Below, in pieces: positions 26,044 through 38,364 of a stretch of 64,000 nucleotides of DNA; the stretch's first letter is position 1; every line of letters begins with the position of its first letter. Position numbers and translations under genes: made by a program. The notes under the pieces were generated by a model, which saw only the letters and a program-made list of their open reading frames with translations, had not been told where the DNA came from and ran no database searches. The stretch is taken from assembly GCA_032622095.1 (NCBI GenBank), contig CP136068.1:149743365-149807364 (forward strand). Direction: 5' to 3'. The DNA is from Siphonodentalium dalli (Eukaryota > Mollusca > Scaphopoda > Gadilida > Siphonodentaliidae).

Positions 26044-26245
26044 TGACATTCACTGGGGGCCATCAGCAAGTAACGAATGTATATAATAAATACAAAATCT
26101 ATACTTTTTGAGTGTTTTAAATATGGGACTATTATTTTTCGCGTAATGTGTCAGCTTGAAATTTCTGATGTATTGACATTCATTGGGGGCCATAGGCAAG
26201 TAACTAAAGTATATAATAAACAGAATATCCACACTTTTTCAGTGG
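26044..26245. repeat. Direct repeat, 130-bp spacing
   Basis: TGACATTCACTGGGGGCCAT (26044) and TGACATTCATTGGGGGCCAT (26174) start two copies of about 70 bp that also share CAAGTAAC, GTATATAATAAA and ACTTTTTGAGTG/ACTTTTTCAGTG. The second copy runs into the hairpin element that follows. Confidence 0.8.
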
Positions 26246-26404
26246 ATATGGGTTATATCTCATGAGTGATGACAAAACATTGAATTTCCACGAGATGATA
26301 AAACATTTGAATTTCCACTCGTGGCTAAAGCCACTCGTGGAAATTCAATGTTTTGTCATCACTCATGAGATATAACCCATATCCTCTGAAAAGGTGTGGA
26401 TATC
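26225..26404. mobile_element. Hairpin MITE with ~65-bp arms
   Basis: ATATCCACAC starts and GTGTGGATAT ends a palindrome whose arms include GATATGGGTTATATCTCATG and GTGATGACAAAACATTGAAT. The central part (26281-26345) partly duplicates the inner arm (AAACATTTGAATTTCCACTC). Nothing is encoded. Confidence 0.88.
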
Positions 26405-26824
26405 CTCTATGTATGTCAATGAAAAAATTAAACAGTTCCAGTATCCCAATCTACATGCAATGAAAGCGATATATATGCTGTAGTTAGCATGACAGCAACG
26501 CATAATTAACATGGAATAATGAACAAATAACGGAATTTAAACACAACGGCGTTTAATATGTCGTCGGAATAATCCAATGGTTATCATGTGATCTAGTCAC
26601 CGTTCCAGCATACCAGTAATAAGAGTCATATGAAGCGTGACCATATATTATATATATATAATCATTGCCGCTTTTTCAATTTCGTTTTGTTTCCCTAATC
26701 TTGAAACGGAACATGTACGGATGCTAACGCCCGCTGCAATTTGTCATGTTCTTACTGCTAACGTTCCAAGCTAAATATCCACTCGGCGTGGTATCTCCAA
26801 TAGTAAATGAAAGTAGCAGTGTCA

Positions 26825-27189
26825 ATAGAGACCTTTCGCAAAATCACGATTACGATTACGGATATGGACAATATCCTGTCAGTATGCGGCCAAAATTCGA
26901 TCTTTACCCACAGTGGTTCTTATGTGAGACGAAATATAGCACACGCAGTTTAATTATGTGTCAAGGATGTGCCATTGGTCATGCTTGGGGCGCTCTAACA
27001 TTATCCGTGTGGTGTATAAAACACGGATAAGAACACGGGATCTGAAAGAGACACACATTACTTTTTACATCAAATATATGTGTAACTGAATATAGTGGGG
27101 CACATGCATTCACACCAAGTAACCATCGTATGTAAGTTGTGATATATCCTATCCGTAATCGTAATAGTGATTTTGCGAAAGGTCTCTAT
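26825..27189. mobile_element. MITE with ~40-bp TIRs
   Basis: TIR ATAGAGACCTTTCGCAAAAT at 26825 matches the complement ending ATTTTGCGAAAGGTCTCTAT at 27189, with CACGATTACGATTACGGATA internally. The 365-bp element has no transposase. A plus-strand open frame (26746-27030) crosses its left TIR and is therefore not a gene. Confidence 0.9.
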
Positions 27190-27372
27190 CATTCTGTCTG
27201 GCAACTAAAATTACGATAATTAAACCCAAACAAAAAGAAAAGCATAGGTATAGAAAGACTGTAATGTTCATGTATGGGTATTTGACAACCATCATAACAT
27301 ATTGTGCAGATATGCGAATAACGTTGGATGCAGCACGAGCCGTTCGGTGTCAACTGAGTGCTCGCAGTGGTC

Positions 27373-27560
27373 GTGTTAGATGTGGGCACATTATAAACCT
27401 CACATAGACGCAGCATTATTATTATTTGTGTTAGCTGTGTGCACATTATAAACTTCACCGATACTCAGCATTGTTATTGTTTGTGTTAGATGTGGGCACA
27501 TTATAAACCTCACCGAGATTCAGCATTGTTATTGTTTGTGTTAGCTGTGGGCACATTATG
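27373..27560. repeat. 55-bp tandem repeat, about 3.4 copies
   Basis: GTGTTAG at 27373, 27428, 27483 and 27538 starts units containing GGGCACATTATAAACCTCAC and CAGCATT(A/G)TTATT. The last copy is partial. Confidence 0.9.
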
Positions 27561-27676
27561 GACGCTAGTGTCATACTGCTTCACCTCTCTGGCACGGACT
27601 AGTCTAAATATTAAAACAGCCAGCTAGCTTGAAATTGGATATAATTATCTGCTAGCTGCGTAACTTGCATGCTTAC

Positions 27677-27934
27677 TGTGTTCGACCACGTCCACAGCAT
27701 GTGTTTCAGTTATGAAGCCACCATTTCTGACTACACACGTATATAGTCCTCCTGTTGATGCATTTATAATTGCTGATGTCTCCCCTGTGTGTGCAGCACC
27801 ATTTTTCAGCCACTGATATGTGTAGATGTTTGGTGATCCCGGTTCTGATACGGATACCTCTATCGTCACTGTTTCCTGGATGTTCGACCCAATCAATAAT
27901 GGTCCAACTGGTGATATCAAAACAGTTGGTGGCC
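27677..27934 (-). CDS. IgSF receptor: membrane-proximal Ig-like exon
   Basis: A minus-strand exon of 258 bp from acceptor TCATTTTCAG (exon base 1 at 27934) to donor GTAAGC (after 27677), phase 1 at both ends, the usual arrangement for single-domain Ig exons. It encodes PPTVLISPVGPLLIGSN, then strands with IYTYQWLKNG (the core Trp), and GGLYTCVVRNGG (the F-strand Y-x-C motif), about 86 residues. Oddly, the B-strand cysteine expected before the Trp is not there: VTIEVSVSEPG stands where a V-x-x-x-C pattern would be, so the canonical disulfide cannot form. Its neighbours are the Ig exon at 41.2 kb upstream in transcription and the transmembrane exon at 16.6 kb downstream. Confidence 0.75.
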
Positions 27935-28084
27935 CTGAAAATGACTGATTCTTGAAACGGCATACAACCCTTAAGCTTCAAATAAATTTAGTAATGGCAT
28001 TGTATCAAGTACTACATATACATGTGCCGGTAGTCAGCATTATCCCTTATAACTTGGGACAGCTTTGAATTTCAACATTATATT

Positions 28085-28850
28085 ATTCCCTGTAATAATA
28101 ATAATGCAGTTTTGAGCCACGAATCCACCGGGGTGCTCTCGAGCTTCACGTGAACAAATATATACAAATATACATACATTAAATAAATTGAGACACATTG
28201 GTTTCATCAAATCTTTCGGTGTATTTCATCGGGTCTTCTCGTCCTTAGGCGGGAAAGCAATTTGGAAGATATGAGTCTTGATGACCGATTTCAATTCCGA
28301 AGGATCTAGTGCAGTTTTGATAGAAATTGGTAGTAGGTTCCAAAGAAAATGCCCGATCGCCGCACTGTTTTATGTAACCGGGGTTCATTAAAAGATTTCA
28401 TGTATTTCCAGACCTTAGATGATAGGCAGGTTCATATTGTGAGACCAATTCAGCTAATTAGGATGGTGCTAGCTTATAGTCACATGTGTAGATAATTAAT
28501 TAGTAGTATTTTGACATCAATTCGATGTCTGATGGGTAGCCAATGCAAATTTTCAAGCACGGGGGAAATGTGATAAAATTTCTTTGTACGCGTAATCATT
28601 CTTGCTGCACAATTTTGATCTATTTGAGGTTTGTCACTAAGAGCTTGCTTACATCCATATAGTAATGAGTTGCAGTAGTCCAGCCTGCTGGTTATGAATG
28701 CGTTGACCGATTTTTCTGCCGTTTTCCCGTCGATTACACTCCGCACTCTGACGATATTTCGGAGACGATAATACGCCATTTTACAGACTTGAGTAACATG
28801 CTCATCTGTTGTCAAATCATCATTCGTGAGATATATAATACATATTAAAA
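28085..28850 (-). mobile_element. CR1/L2-like LINE, 3' end of reverse transcriptase ORF
   Basis: The minus-strand frame at 28480-28815 contains AYYRLRNIVRVRSVI, AFITSRLDYCNSLLYG, CAARMITRTKKFYHISPVL and LHWLPIRHRIDVKILL. This block is characteristic of the C-terminal reverse-transcriptase/thumb region of CR1, L2 and related jockey-group LINEs. Farther 3' (about 28240-28340), after frame breaks, NLLPISIKTALDPSELKSV and IKTHIFQ match the usual end of these ORFs. The element is 5' truncated, interrupted and non-functional, and ends near a (TAA)n tract at about 28094-28106. Confidence 0.85.
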
Positions 28851-29111
28851 CTTCTTTATATAAAACATGGTGCCATCATCTAAGGATGGTAACATTCATC
28901 CTGTCCTACATGAGTTCACCAAAAACGATTGTAAACATGCATTTAGTACCAGAGAGATGTTCCTGGCAATCAGGCATGTATTATAAGTTTGAGCCACACT
29001 TTGCTAAACAAACACAGCTTACGACGATGTGATCACTAGTCGCTCGTCGTACAAACAGACTATAACCTGCCCCACACCTCGTCGTACAAAAAGACTATAA
29101 CTGTCCACACA

Positions 29112-29578
29112 CCACTTTTACCAGCAGAAAACAAGTTCAAACTTCTATTTTACTATTTGGTATATATTAGACTAACATTTCTGCAATAATCCGTCACCCA
29201 AACATGAAAATGTGAACCTAATGCTAGTTTTTCTGTTAACATTTTCAAAGATTTTCGTTCGGCGGAATGCAGATTTTTCAAGAATGGAGGTGTCATCGTT
29301 CCGTCGATACAAACACTACTGTTACCAGCAGAAAACAAGTGCAAACTTCTATTTTACTATTTAGTATACATTAGACTAACATTTTCTGCAAAAATCCGTC
29401 ACCCAAACATGAAAATGTGAACGAAATGCGAGTTTTTCTGTTAAGATTTTCGACGATTTTCGTTCGGCGGAATGGAGATTTTTCAAGAATGGAGGTGTCA
29501 TCGTCCCGTCTATAAAAACACCACTTTTACCAGCAGAAAACAAGTGCAAACTTCTATTTTACTATTTAGTATATATTA
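29112..29578. repeat. ~205-bp tandem repeat, interrupted by the 10.9-kb transposon
   Basis: CCAGCAGAAAACAAGT recurs at 29121, 29325 and 29530 (spacing 204-205 bp). Each unit also holds CATGAAAATGTGAAC and TTTTCGTTCGGCGGAATG. The third unit stops at TATATTA (29572-29578), where a transposon begins. Its missing part resumes at 40441 with TATATTAGACTAACATTTTC. Confidence 0.9.
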
Positions 29579-29699
29579 CAGGGGGGGGGGGTCTGCAAAA
29601 AAATTCCGTATATAGGGCCGGGGTGGGTGGGTGGTCGAGAGGCGGAAAAAATTGTGCTTGTAAATGTTTTCCAAAATGGGTTTTTTCAAACAATTTTAC

Positions 29700-30910
29700 A
29701 AGTACTGACCATGTAATGTTGTTTGTAAGCATGTTAGTACCATGTTTGTTGGTATAGGGCTATATAAGCAGCTATAGTGACTCTTTAGCCTCAGATTTAG
29801 CAACATTCTGGATTTCACAGGATCCCGGCCCAATTCACAGTGAACCACCATAATAGCTTTCAGGAAGCTTATGATCAACTGAAGAAATATTTAGTAACAA
29901 AATTAATATATTACCCAGTGTATTACCTGAATAAAAGTGATAAAACAAAAAAACTGTATCACAAATTGGATACTACATGGTGAATGCTCAATGGTGACTA
30001 GATATCAATAACCTGATTTTTGCATAACATGAAATTGAAAAGGGTATCTCATCAATTTCTAATATCTGAAATACTATCTTGTTCTGGAATGTAATCAAAT
30101 TCATTCCTTCTGGTTATTTCTCATCTTGAATGATTGCAAGTAATGTTAATTTGCAACAATTATCCAAATAAAACTGAATTGGTTTATGATGAATGACTGT
30201 TACTGTTTACTGCTCAGACAATCCCAACTGAAGGTGACGCTATTCTCATTAAATTTCCGAACTTCATCTTGGAGATTTACTGCTCAACAAGACTAAATTA
30301 AAATACTAATTGGTATACTGTTATCACTTACAAATAGATGAACTGCAATAATGTGATGCATTCAGATGCATTGAGAAATGACATTCTTCAATGTCTTCAA
30401 AGTTAAAACTAAAAGTAAAATCAAGAATAAAATCTGACTGAGACTATACTTCAGACTCTAGTGCACAAATGAAAATACCAATATTTAAAATCCATAGCAA
30501 CTGAAGCTCCACTAAAACTCAACAGTTCTTGAATATTTGATAACATTTAGTTCCATACATTCGATTTGCCTTTACTGATACGGTTAGTCAAAAGCAGTCA
30601 TGTTGTGAGCCACAATGGATTTACTAGATATATGTAATATTATTAAAATTGGCATTATGGTTCCAAAGTTATCTAAATGATCTGTACAAGTTATACTACA
30701 ACTAGGTGTACTGGCCCAAGCTATTACTGAATTATGATAAGGGTGGTGCATGCAAAGCAACAGATAAAATTACTGATAATTTTGGGTAAAACCAAACACA
30801 ATTAAGCCAGGCCTACAAAGTAGACAATGTTGATCATGAGTTGATATAGTGGAGATTCAGTCTTTAAAAATTTAAAATATTCTGTTGCCGAATGGTCAAA
30901 CACTAACCAT
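29700..30910. other. Noncoding part of the transposon, transposase 3' side
   Basis: AT-rich sequence between the left TIR and the transposase stop. No open frame or structured repeat was seen. It presumably holds the 3' flank of the transposase gene. Confidence 0.4.
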
Positions 30911-30914
30911 CACT

Positions 30915-30985
30915 CCGAGAAAGACAGAATGGTCAAACAGTAACCATCACTGATGGTTATTGTTTGACCATTCTGTCTTTCTCGG
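30915..30985. repeat. Inverted repeat overlapping the transposase stop codon
   Basis: CCGAGAAAGACAGAATGGTC at 30915 pairs with the complement ending at 30985. The arms are about 34 bp with two mismatches. On the minus strand the first arm is coding (the final residues TEKDRMVKQ and the TAA) and the second is its inverted copy just beyond the stop. A further partial copy (GAATGGTCAAACACTAACCATCAC) lies at 30891-30914. Confidence 0.92.
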
Positions 30986-33768
30986 TATCTAGAACTTTCA
31001 CGGGACAACTGAAACCCTGGTGTTTCAACTGATAATGAGTTTCAAGGAAATATGTCCAGTATACAACATCACATGCTGGACATGTGTATGGCCTGTTGGT
31101 GCAAGGAGCTCTTGGTTTTGACACCTCGGCAGGCTTCATACTAAACTTGATGAATTGTACACAGTTCGAAACTGGTACATGTGTTAAGTGGGAAGTGTGC
31201 TTCAAACCCACAGAGCAACCATGCATTCCACAAAAACCACAGACAGAATCCACTAGTTCCTTTCTCATGATATGCGCACCGATATGTACTCTACCAATTT
31301 TGTTTGGTATTGTATTCGAACATGCTGAGCAAACAAAGCATGCTTCTGCAATCTCAGGTTCTATAACTCTCGACTGATCCCTCTCAATGTAGAATACAGG
31401 CAAGTCATCAGAGTTTTTGTATGGAATAAGATCTGTCGATGGGTACTTCTCTTTCCTTGGAAGTTGTTCGAATAACTGACTTAAGTATGCATCTGACCAA
31501 AGGTAACCACCTGATTCCCCATCGACATGTAGACCAGGCGATACTACCGAACAGTTTTGAAATCCTGTTTGTAATGTAGTACCAGTCTGTCCTTGCTGCC
31601 AGATGTAATTTATATTATCGCACTCCAGTTTTAGGACTCGGCCGCTGAGGGTCCCTTGTTGATCAACTGCGAGAAAGCTCTGTTTTTTATTACAGCTGTC
31701 CTTGATTTCATCGCAAATTAACAAACATAGGCCATATCCATTATTGCCAGAGGACCCGGCAATACACGCAACAACATCTTTGACCGTAATGTACTGTGTG
31801 TCATCAAATCCAACATAATTATTAGCGGAGCCACTGCCTCCAGGAAATTTTGACATCCCCAGCACTCTCCGTAATCTGTCTCCTGACTTCTTACACCCAA
31901 CGTTATTTGAAATGAATTTGACTATGCTGGATTTGAACACAGGTTTATCATTCATGAGGATAGTTGGACTATGGGTGCACATTCCGTCGTTTATATCATC
32001 CTCAAATTCAACTAATGCTTCGTTGTTTTCAAGAGAATCAGCATCCTGGTCACTTTCATCTTCATTAGCTAATGGAGAGATTCCCACTACTTTACCGAAA
32101 GGCTTTTGCATTGTGACATCAATTTTAATGTCAAATTTTGAAGGTAGTGCTGTCCGAGCTACAGTTTGACATGTCTTCCAAATGCTTTCAAATTTTGATA
32201 TCTCCACACTTGAGATTTGCCGTCCAGTGTACTGGAGCAGTGTGATCCACTGGACCAGATATCCTACTCGATTTTTGCTTCCACTCGGGATGTTTGGTAT
32301 AAATAGAGTCCATTGCCGATGCACGGTGCAATCGATTTTCCAGTTGGAGAACATCACATGCTCTGTCGTGTGTCTGGGTACGGACCGATGAGAAAAGCTG
32401 TTCCACCTGGTCGCTTCCAAGTTGGTAAAACAGCAGAGGTTTGTTTGGAAAGTCAACTTTGTATTTAGCACAGGTAAAGTACATATCTTTCACAGTTGCT
32501 TGAAGATCATTGTATAGAACATTTGGCATAAGTTTTGTGTCATTCCGATAGAGATACAATAAAACATGTCCCATAGAACCACACTCAATCAGCATATCTT
32601 CTACAGAAATATTTGGTCGAGCAAACAGTGAGAGTATTCCACTGCATACAACTTTCAATGCTTTGAGTGCTAGCATCATGTCCGATAAGCCTGGAGTAAT
32701 TTCATTTACCGGTAGCTGCCAGGTTTCCTGCTTTGCAAATATTTCCAGAAGCGTGACAGCAGCTGGGACATTCTGTTTATCCTTCGGGTCAAGAAGCAAT
32801 GTTATTTGTTGTTGACTGTAGGACAGTTTCGTCAAAAGTGGCCGAATGTTGAATGAGTTCAGGTTGACATCCAGTATGGTGATTCCACCAGAAATTAGAT
32901 GATTCCGGATCCTCTTGGCCAGGTGTTTTGGATCGAAATTAACAGTTACATCCATAGGTCCGACACTGAGATCCAGATACTTAAGGCCCTTGAGCTCCCG
33001 ATGAAGTGGTTTTGACGTATCAAGCATTTTATTTGTAAACTGATGCAATACCTGCCTCCTCACAGTGTCACCATCAGATCCAATATTCAGAAGCTTTCCA
33101 TGAGTTGGCTGCCAACTTTCCACAATGGTATCAAAGATGCTTTTCTGTTGAAGTTGGGTTTTGTGGCTGCAGATGGGGAGTACCAACACTGGTCTTCCAT
33201 GGAAGTTGCGCTCTCCAATACATGACATGGCGAAAACACATCCTTCGGTTGCCATGTGTATCTTTTGAGAATCCAGCTTGTCCTCAAGAGTTTTAACAAC
33301 ATGTTCACTGTTGAAGACACATTCCCCCCTATCCGCGTGATTTACACACAGTCCAATAATTTCGTTTGTTAGGGGGTCCCACCGAAGCCGCTTCTCAACT
33401 GCAACTTCATCAACTTTTAATGACCAGCAGTTGTTGGATGAAGTGTTTGTAGTGACTTTTTCAATGTTTTCACGAATTTGTGGACAAATATCTGAATAAC
33501 ATGTCACTATAAGTTTGATTGAATGTAGCTCATGCTCATTTGAGAGTATCCGGTATGTGTGGCACAGGCTGGGAAGCCCAGATGTCTGGTGCAACATATA
33601 AAGTAGTCGTGGTCCGCCCACTAACAAAACTATTCCTGCTATGTCAAAGTCTTTCGCAGTATATCCCTTTGGGGAATACAGTCCCTTGATGGCTTGGTTC
33701 AGCTGTGATAAAATATAACTGATACTGCGCTTTTGACGAACACACACGGCAATAATTTGTCGCACCCT
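30957..33768 (-). pseudogene. P-element-like transposase, main exon (one frameshift)
   Basis: The minus-strand exon is proposed to start after ACATTCAG at 33769, phase 0, and runs to TAA at 30957. The first frame holds an RNase H-like transposase core with candidate catalytic residues in order: D in SLKVDEVAVEKRLRW, D in IGSDGDTVRRQ about 112 residues later, FDPKHLAKRIRN (compare D-P-H-x-L-K in P/THAP9 proteins), and E in GSDQVEQLFSSVRT about 224 residues after the second D. Near 32260 the coding signal jumps frame (WKQKSSR to VGYLVQWITLLQYTGRQ), a one-base indel by appearance. It then continues through an acidic linker to a Cys/His-rich C-terminus (CFVCSAC, HIGAH, CGFCGMHGC, CPACDVVYW, then H-x4-H), likely zinc binding. 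It would cut and rejoin transposon ends in the nucleus. A domesticated gene is possible, but the flanking TIRs and TSD favour a transposon gene. Confidence 0.7.
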
Positions 33769-33799
33769 CTGAATGTCGTTTTCTGCCAACAGAGTTGTC

Positions 33800-36700
33800 A
33801 ACTTTTTGTATAGGCCAAGTTTTACTGATGACGGTGGAAATTACATCATTCTTGATATTACAATCCAACATCAGAGACTTAGCCTATGTGCTGTATATGG
33901 GCCGAACGAGGACAGCCCAATGTTTTTTGAAAAACTTTTTAACAAAATTGACAAATTGGAAAACTCTTCTATAATAATTGCAGGAGACTGGAATGTACCT
34001 CAGGACTAGTCAATAGATACAATCCATTATAAACAGAAAAACAACACAAAATCAAATGAAAAAATGAAGTTCTGGCAAATGAGGTTAGATTTACACGATA
34101 CATGGAGGCTTCATAACCCAGGCATTAAACGATACAGTTGGAGGGGCCCAGGAAGTAAAATGGCTAGGCTCGACTACTTTCTGGTCTCCTCTGATCTTCA
34201 GTCTTTCATAAAAAAATCTGATATACATATTAGTTATAAATCAGACCATTCTCCAGTGAGCTTAACTATACAATTTGTGAGTCATCCCAGGGGCAGAGGG
34301 ACATGGAAATTTAACAACAGTTTATTGAGAGACAAAAAGTATATAGAATTAGTTAAAACTATAATTGCTGAGGTAGTTGACCAATATGTGAACAATAACA
34401 CTGAAAATATACGCATTGGGGAGGAAAATCTTTTTAAAATCAATGATCAACTATTTTGGGAAACCCTAAAAATTATGATTCGTGGCCAAACTATTGCATA
34501 CTCTTCAAATTTGAAAAAGGGAAGAAATGAATCTGAAAATAAACTTGAGACAGAAATTTCAAGGCTTTCGGAAATACTCGACAATGGTGATGAATCGGTC
34601 GCTGCCAAAATAGATAAATTAAAATCAGAGCTAATCGAATTAAGAGACAAGAAAATACAGGGAATAATTCTGAGAACAAAAGCAAAATGGAAAGTAGAAG
34701 GGGAAAAATCAACCAAATACTTTTGCAATTTAGAAAAAAGAAGCTACACTGAAAAAACTATTGCCAAACTAATTAAAAGTGATGGATCTGAAATAACCGA
34801 ACTTTCTGACATAATTGAAGAACAACACAATTTTTACAAAAATCTATATGAATCAAAGATTGAACCAACAGCTGGAGATGAAGAAAATAATTTTCTTGAT
34901 GTTGAAAACCCTTTTCTGAATTTCTTGGATACGCAAGAAACTGAATCCTTGGAGGGACAACTAACTGAATACGAATGCACAGCATCATTAAAAAAGATAA
35001 AAAATGAAAAATCCCCAGGATCAGATGGATATACAGCAGAATTCTACAAATTTTTCTGGAAAGATCTGGGGCAATTTGTTGTTAACTCATTGAACTATGG
35101 TTTTCGTACACAAAAATTATCAGTCACGCAAAGATGTGGAATTATAACATGTCTGCCAAAACCCAATAAACCTAACGAATACATTAAAAATTGGAGGCCT
35201 ATTTCGCTTCTCAATGTTGATGTTAAAATTGGATCAACAGTTATTGCTAATCGGGTAAAGAAAGTCCTCCCAAAACTTATTGCAGATTCACAACTTGGAT
35301 TTCTAGCAGGGCGTTACATTGGGGAATCAACAAGACTGACATTTGATTCATTAGAAAAATGCGAGCAAAGAGATATACCTGGATTACTAGTACTACTTGA
35401 TTTTGAAAAACTTTTGACTCCTTAGAATGGAGTTATTTAGAAAACTGTTTAAAATTTAACAAATTTGGACCAGATATCATCGGTTGGGTAAAAACCTTTT
35501 ATACAGATATTTTCAGCTATATTGTCAATAACGGAAACCTGTCTAACAAGATAGATATACATAGAGGGGTAAGACAAGGCATCCCACTTTCTCCTTACCT
35601 GTTTATTTTAGCGGTAGAAACTCTTAGCGCATCTTTAAAAAATAATTTAGATATAAACGGATTAAAAATTAACAAAACTGACTACATGGTCTCACAATAT
35701 GCAGATGACATGAACCTCTTCCTCGGGAATGACTCACACTCATTAAACGAAGCCCTTAATACAGTCCGAAATTTCGCAAAGATAACAGGACTAAAAGCAA
35801 ACTTCAAAAAAACTCAAGTCTTATGGATTGGATCGAAACGGGGCTGTGGTGAAGAAATTCCAACAGAAGAAAATATACTATGGAATCACTCAAATTCGGT
35901 CACTATACTTGGTATTGAATTCAACCTCTTCAATGACGACTACACTGAAAATAATTACAAGACAAAAATAAAAAAGCTAGAAAATCTACTGAATGACTGG
36001 TCCTTCAGACAACTAAGTCTTACTGGAAAAACAACAGTAATAAAGACTCTTGCACTTCCAATGTTAATTCACTGTCTATCAGTACTACCTCCCCCTTCAA
36101 AAGACATATCTCTAAAAATCCAACAAATCTTTTATCGCTTTTTATGGTCTGGAAAAAAAGATAAAATTAAACGCAATGTTATAATAAATGAAATTGAAAA
36201 CGGAGGCTTGAAGTTTCCACATATTGACTCGTTTGCAAATGCATTAAAAATGACCTGGATACAAAAATTGCTAGACACTTCCAATAATTCCAGCTGGAAA
36301 AATATAATCTTAGATGACTTGGAGCCCTTTGGTGGTCCAAAAGTTTGGTTCTTTCAAAATGAAGCACTGACTATTATGGCAAATAAAGTTAATCCATTTT
36401 GGAAAAGCGTTATACAGGCTTGGAGTTTGGTAGATCAAGATATCAGCACAGCCCCACAAGACATCCAATCCCAATCCATTTATTGGAATAAATATATAAA
36501 AATAGACAATCATATGCTCTTAAACACTAAATGGATAAAGCAGGGTGTATTTTTTATAAATGACTTGATGAAAGATGATAGTGGACTCTTAGACTATCCG
36601 TCATTCTGTAGCACTTATAATTTACAAATTCCTTTCACACACTATCAAGGACTGTTGAATGCGATACCATCCCAATGGAGAGCATGTTTGAGAAATAGTG

Positions 36701-37540
36701 AGAAACTTGAATCAATTAAAAAAGAAAAAATAGAAATTCTCGGGAATGCCTTAACACCATGTAAGATGTTTTACCCAATTATTCTTAGACAATATGCTGA
36801 AACACCTTCCCACATACAAAAAAAATGGTCTAATAGACTTGGAATAGCTTTATGTGATTTGGATTGGAAACAAATATATAGGAACCCATATCATATCACA
36901 GATGATACTGGCCTGATAAGTTTTCAATACAAAATTAATCAAGACATACTTTATACAAATTCAAAATTATTCAAGTGTAAACTGTCAGAAACAGAATTAT
37001 GCTCTTTTTGTGGGAACACGAAAGAAACAATTATACATCTCTTTTGGGATTACCCCATTTCAAAATCAGTTCTACTTCAACTCCAACATAAGTTAAAAGA
37101 AAAGTGTGATATTAAATTCGAATTAAAACCAGAGTATACTGTCCTAGGTATGCATGGAGATATACATCCCAATGATACCCTTGATATCTGTACAATGCTG
37201 TATAGAAAATGTATATACTCATGTAAGATGAGGGCTACCAACCCAACTATAAATGGACTTCTTGAATTTTTTTAATATTATAAAAGAATTGAAACTCTAA
37301 ACACATATTCCTTGAATGATAGAAGTAAAAAATATGGGGAAAGATGGGAAGCTCTGGAAGCAATTCTTAGCAATTGAAAACAAGGCAATATCTACTTCTC
37401 AGTAAAGCTATTACTCAAACATGCTCATAATATGGATTTAATAACTCCCCCCCCCCCCCCCCACGACAGTTCAGAAATAAGTGATCATAAATATCCACGT
37501 TTCACAAATACACTGATTATCCAAAAAAAAAAAAAAATTA
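33800..37540 (+). mobile_element. 5'-truncated Tx1/L1-type LINE in the transposase intron
   Basis: A plus-strand, antisense insertion. In order: part of an APE-type endonuclease (AVYGPNEDSP, IIIAGDWNV, RLDYFLVSSDL, SDHSPVSL), a linker, and a reverse transcriptase (SPGSDGYTAEFYKFFW, WRPISLLNVD, QLGFLAGR, RQGIPLSPYLFIL, and YADDM at about 35699). A C-terminal domain with GGLKFPHID and CSFCGNTKETIIHLFW follows. Three lesions are visible: TAG at 34007-34009 in the endonuclease, a one-base deletion at about 35410 (the DFEK-A-FD motif), and TAA at 37273-37275, after which the frame resumes to TGA at 37375-37377. An A-run at about 37523-37537 may be its tail. ORF1 and the endonuclease N-terminus are missing. 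The exact 5' junction lies within about 33790-33830. Inactive. Confidence 0.9.
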
Positions 37541-37722
37541 CTTGTTTTATATTTTGTTACTTTATATCTACAAATTACATTTAATCATATATACATGTAT
37601 GTTCATATATACCTCAAAATATTTGAAAATGTTATACAATACTGAATAAGACTAATGTCACATGATGAAATTTAAAAAATGATCTGAATAAAAACATATT
37701 AAAACAAAAACAAAAGTTTTAC

Positions 37723-38364
37723 TTCCATGTGGGCGATTTTGTTAAAGTCATTAACTCGCAACAGTTTCTCTTGCTTGATGAGTTCGGATTTTTCTTTAAT
37801 TTTATTCACAAGCTGTTGGTGGTTGAGATATGTATGGTTTATATATTTTATGTCATCTGATGTTTTCATGCACCTTTCTGTTATAGAAATCAGTTTCGTG
37901 TTGTATTTTAGATTTGCACAGTCACAACAAATGTCGTCACTATTAATCGTAAACTTTCTATCAAAGCATTTTCTTGAATAAATAGCTCCATTGAAAGGCA
38001 GGAATTCTAACCGTGGTTCATCCGAATGAATTTGGAATAGATACACCTTGTAGAAGTTCCCGTCAGTTTTGAATGGAAATCCTTTACAAAAGTTTGTTGT
38101 TTCAGGAACATCTGGACATGGAGAGTCGACTTTAACCACCTCCAGTTCAGGAACAGATATCGCTGTTATTTGTTGGTTAGCAGATGTCATTGTTAACTCA
38201 TCTTCATTAACTATTTGCAATTTTGTTTTCTTACATTTTGGAAAGAACTCCATTATGCTTGTGTTCTTTGCTGGTTGTCTCTTTCTACACGCGTCCTCAT
38301 GTTTTTGCAGATTATGCACATTATCACATTTCATCCTACATAATTTACACTCAAGGGAATGTCC
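37723..38364 (-). CDS. P-like transposase, N-terminal zinc-finger/coiled-coil exon
   Basis: A minus-strand exon from acceptor TAACAG (exon base 1 at 38364) to donor GTAAAA (after 37723), phase 0 at its end, which matches the acceptor at 33769. It reads a C2HC/C2H2-like finger (LECKLCRMKCDNVHNLQKHE), a Lys-rich stretch with SIMEFFPKCKK, an acidic linker, a C-x2-C-containing segment (DDICCDCANLKYN) and a charged coiled-coil-like region (NHQQLVNKIKEKSELIKQEK) ending HME. Finger, coiled coil, then catalytic core is the layout of P-type transposases, where the coiled coil serves multimerisation. SIMEFF resembles the I-x-x-F-F half of a PCNA-interacting box, but the usual Gln is Asn. No earlier exon was identified with confidence. 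Confidence 0.6.

Noticed and set aside
26746-27030. Plus-strand frame with a signal-peptide-like start
   Set aside because: Runs through the left TIR of a MITE and into its interior.
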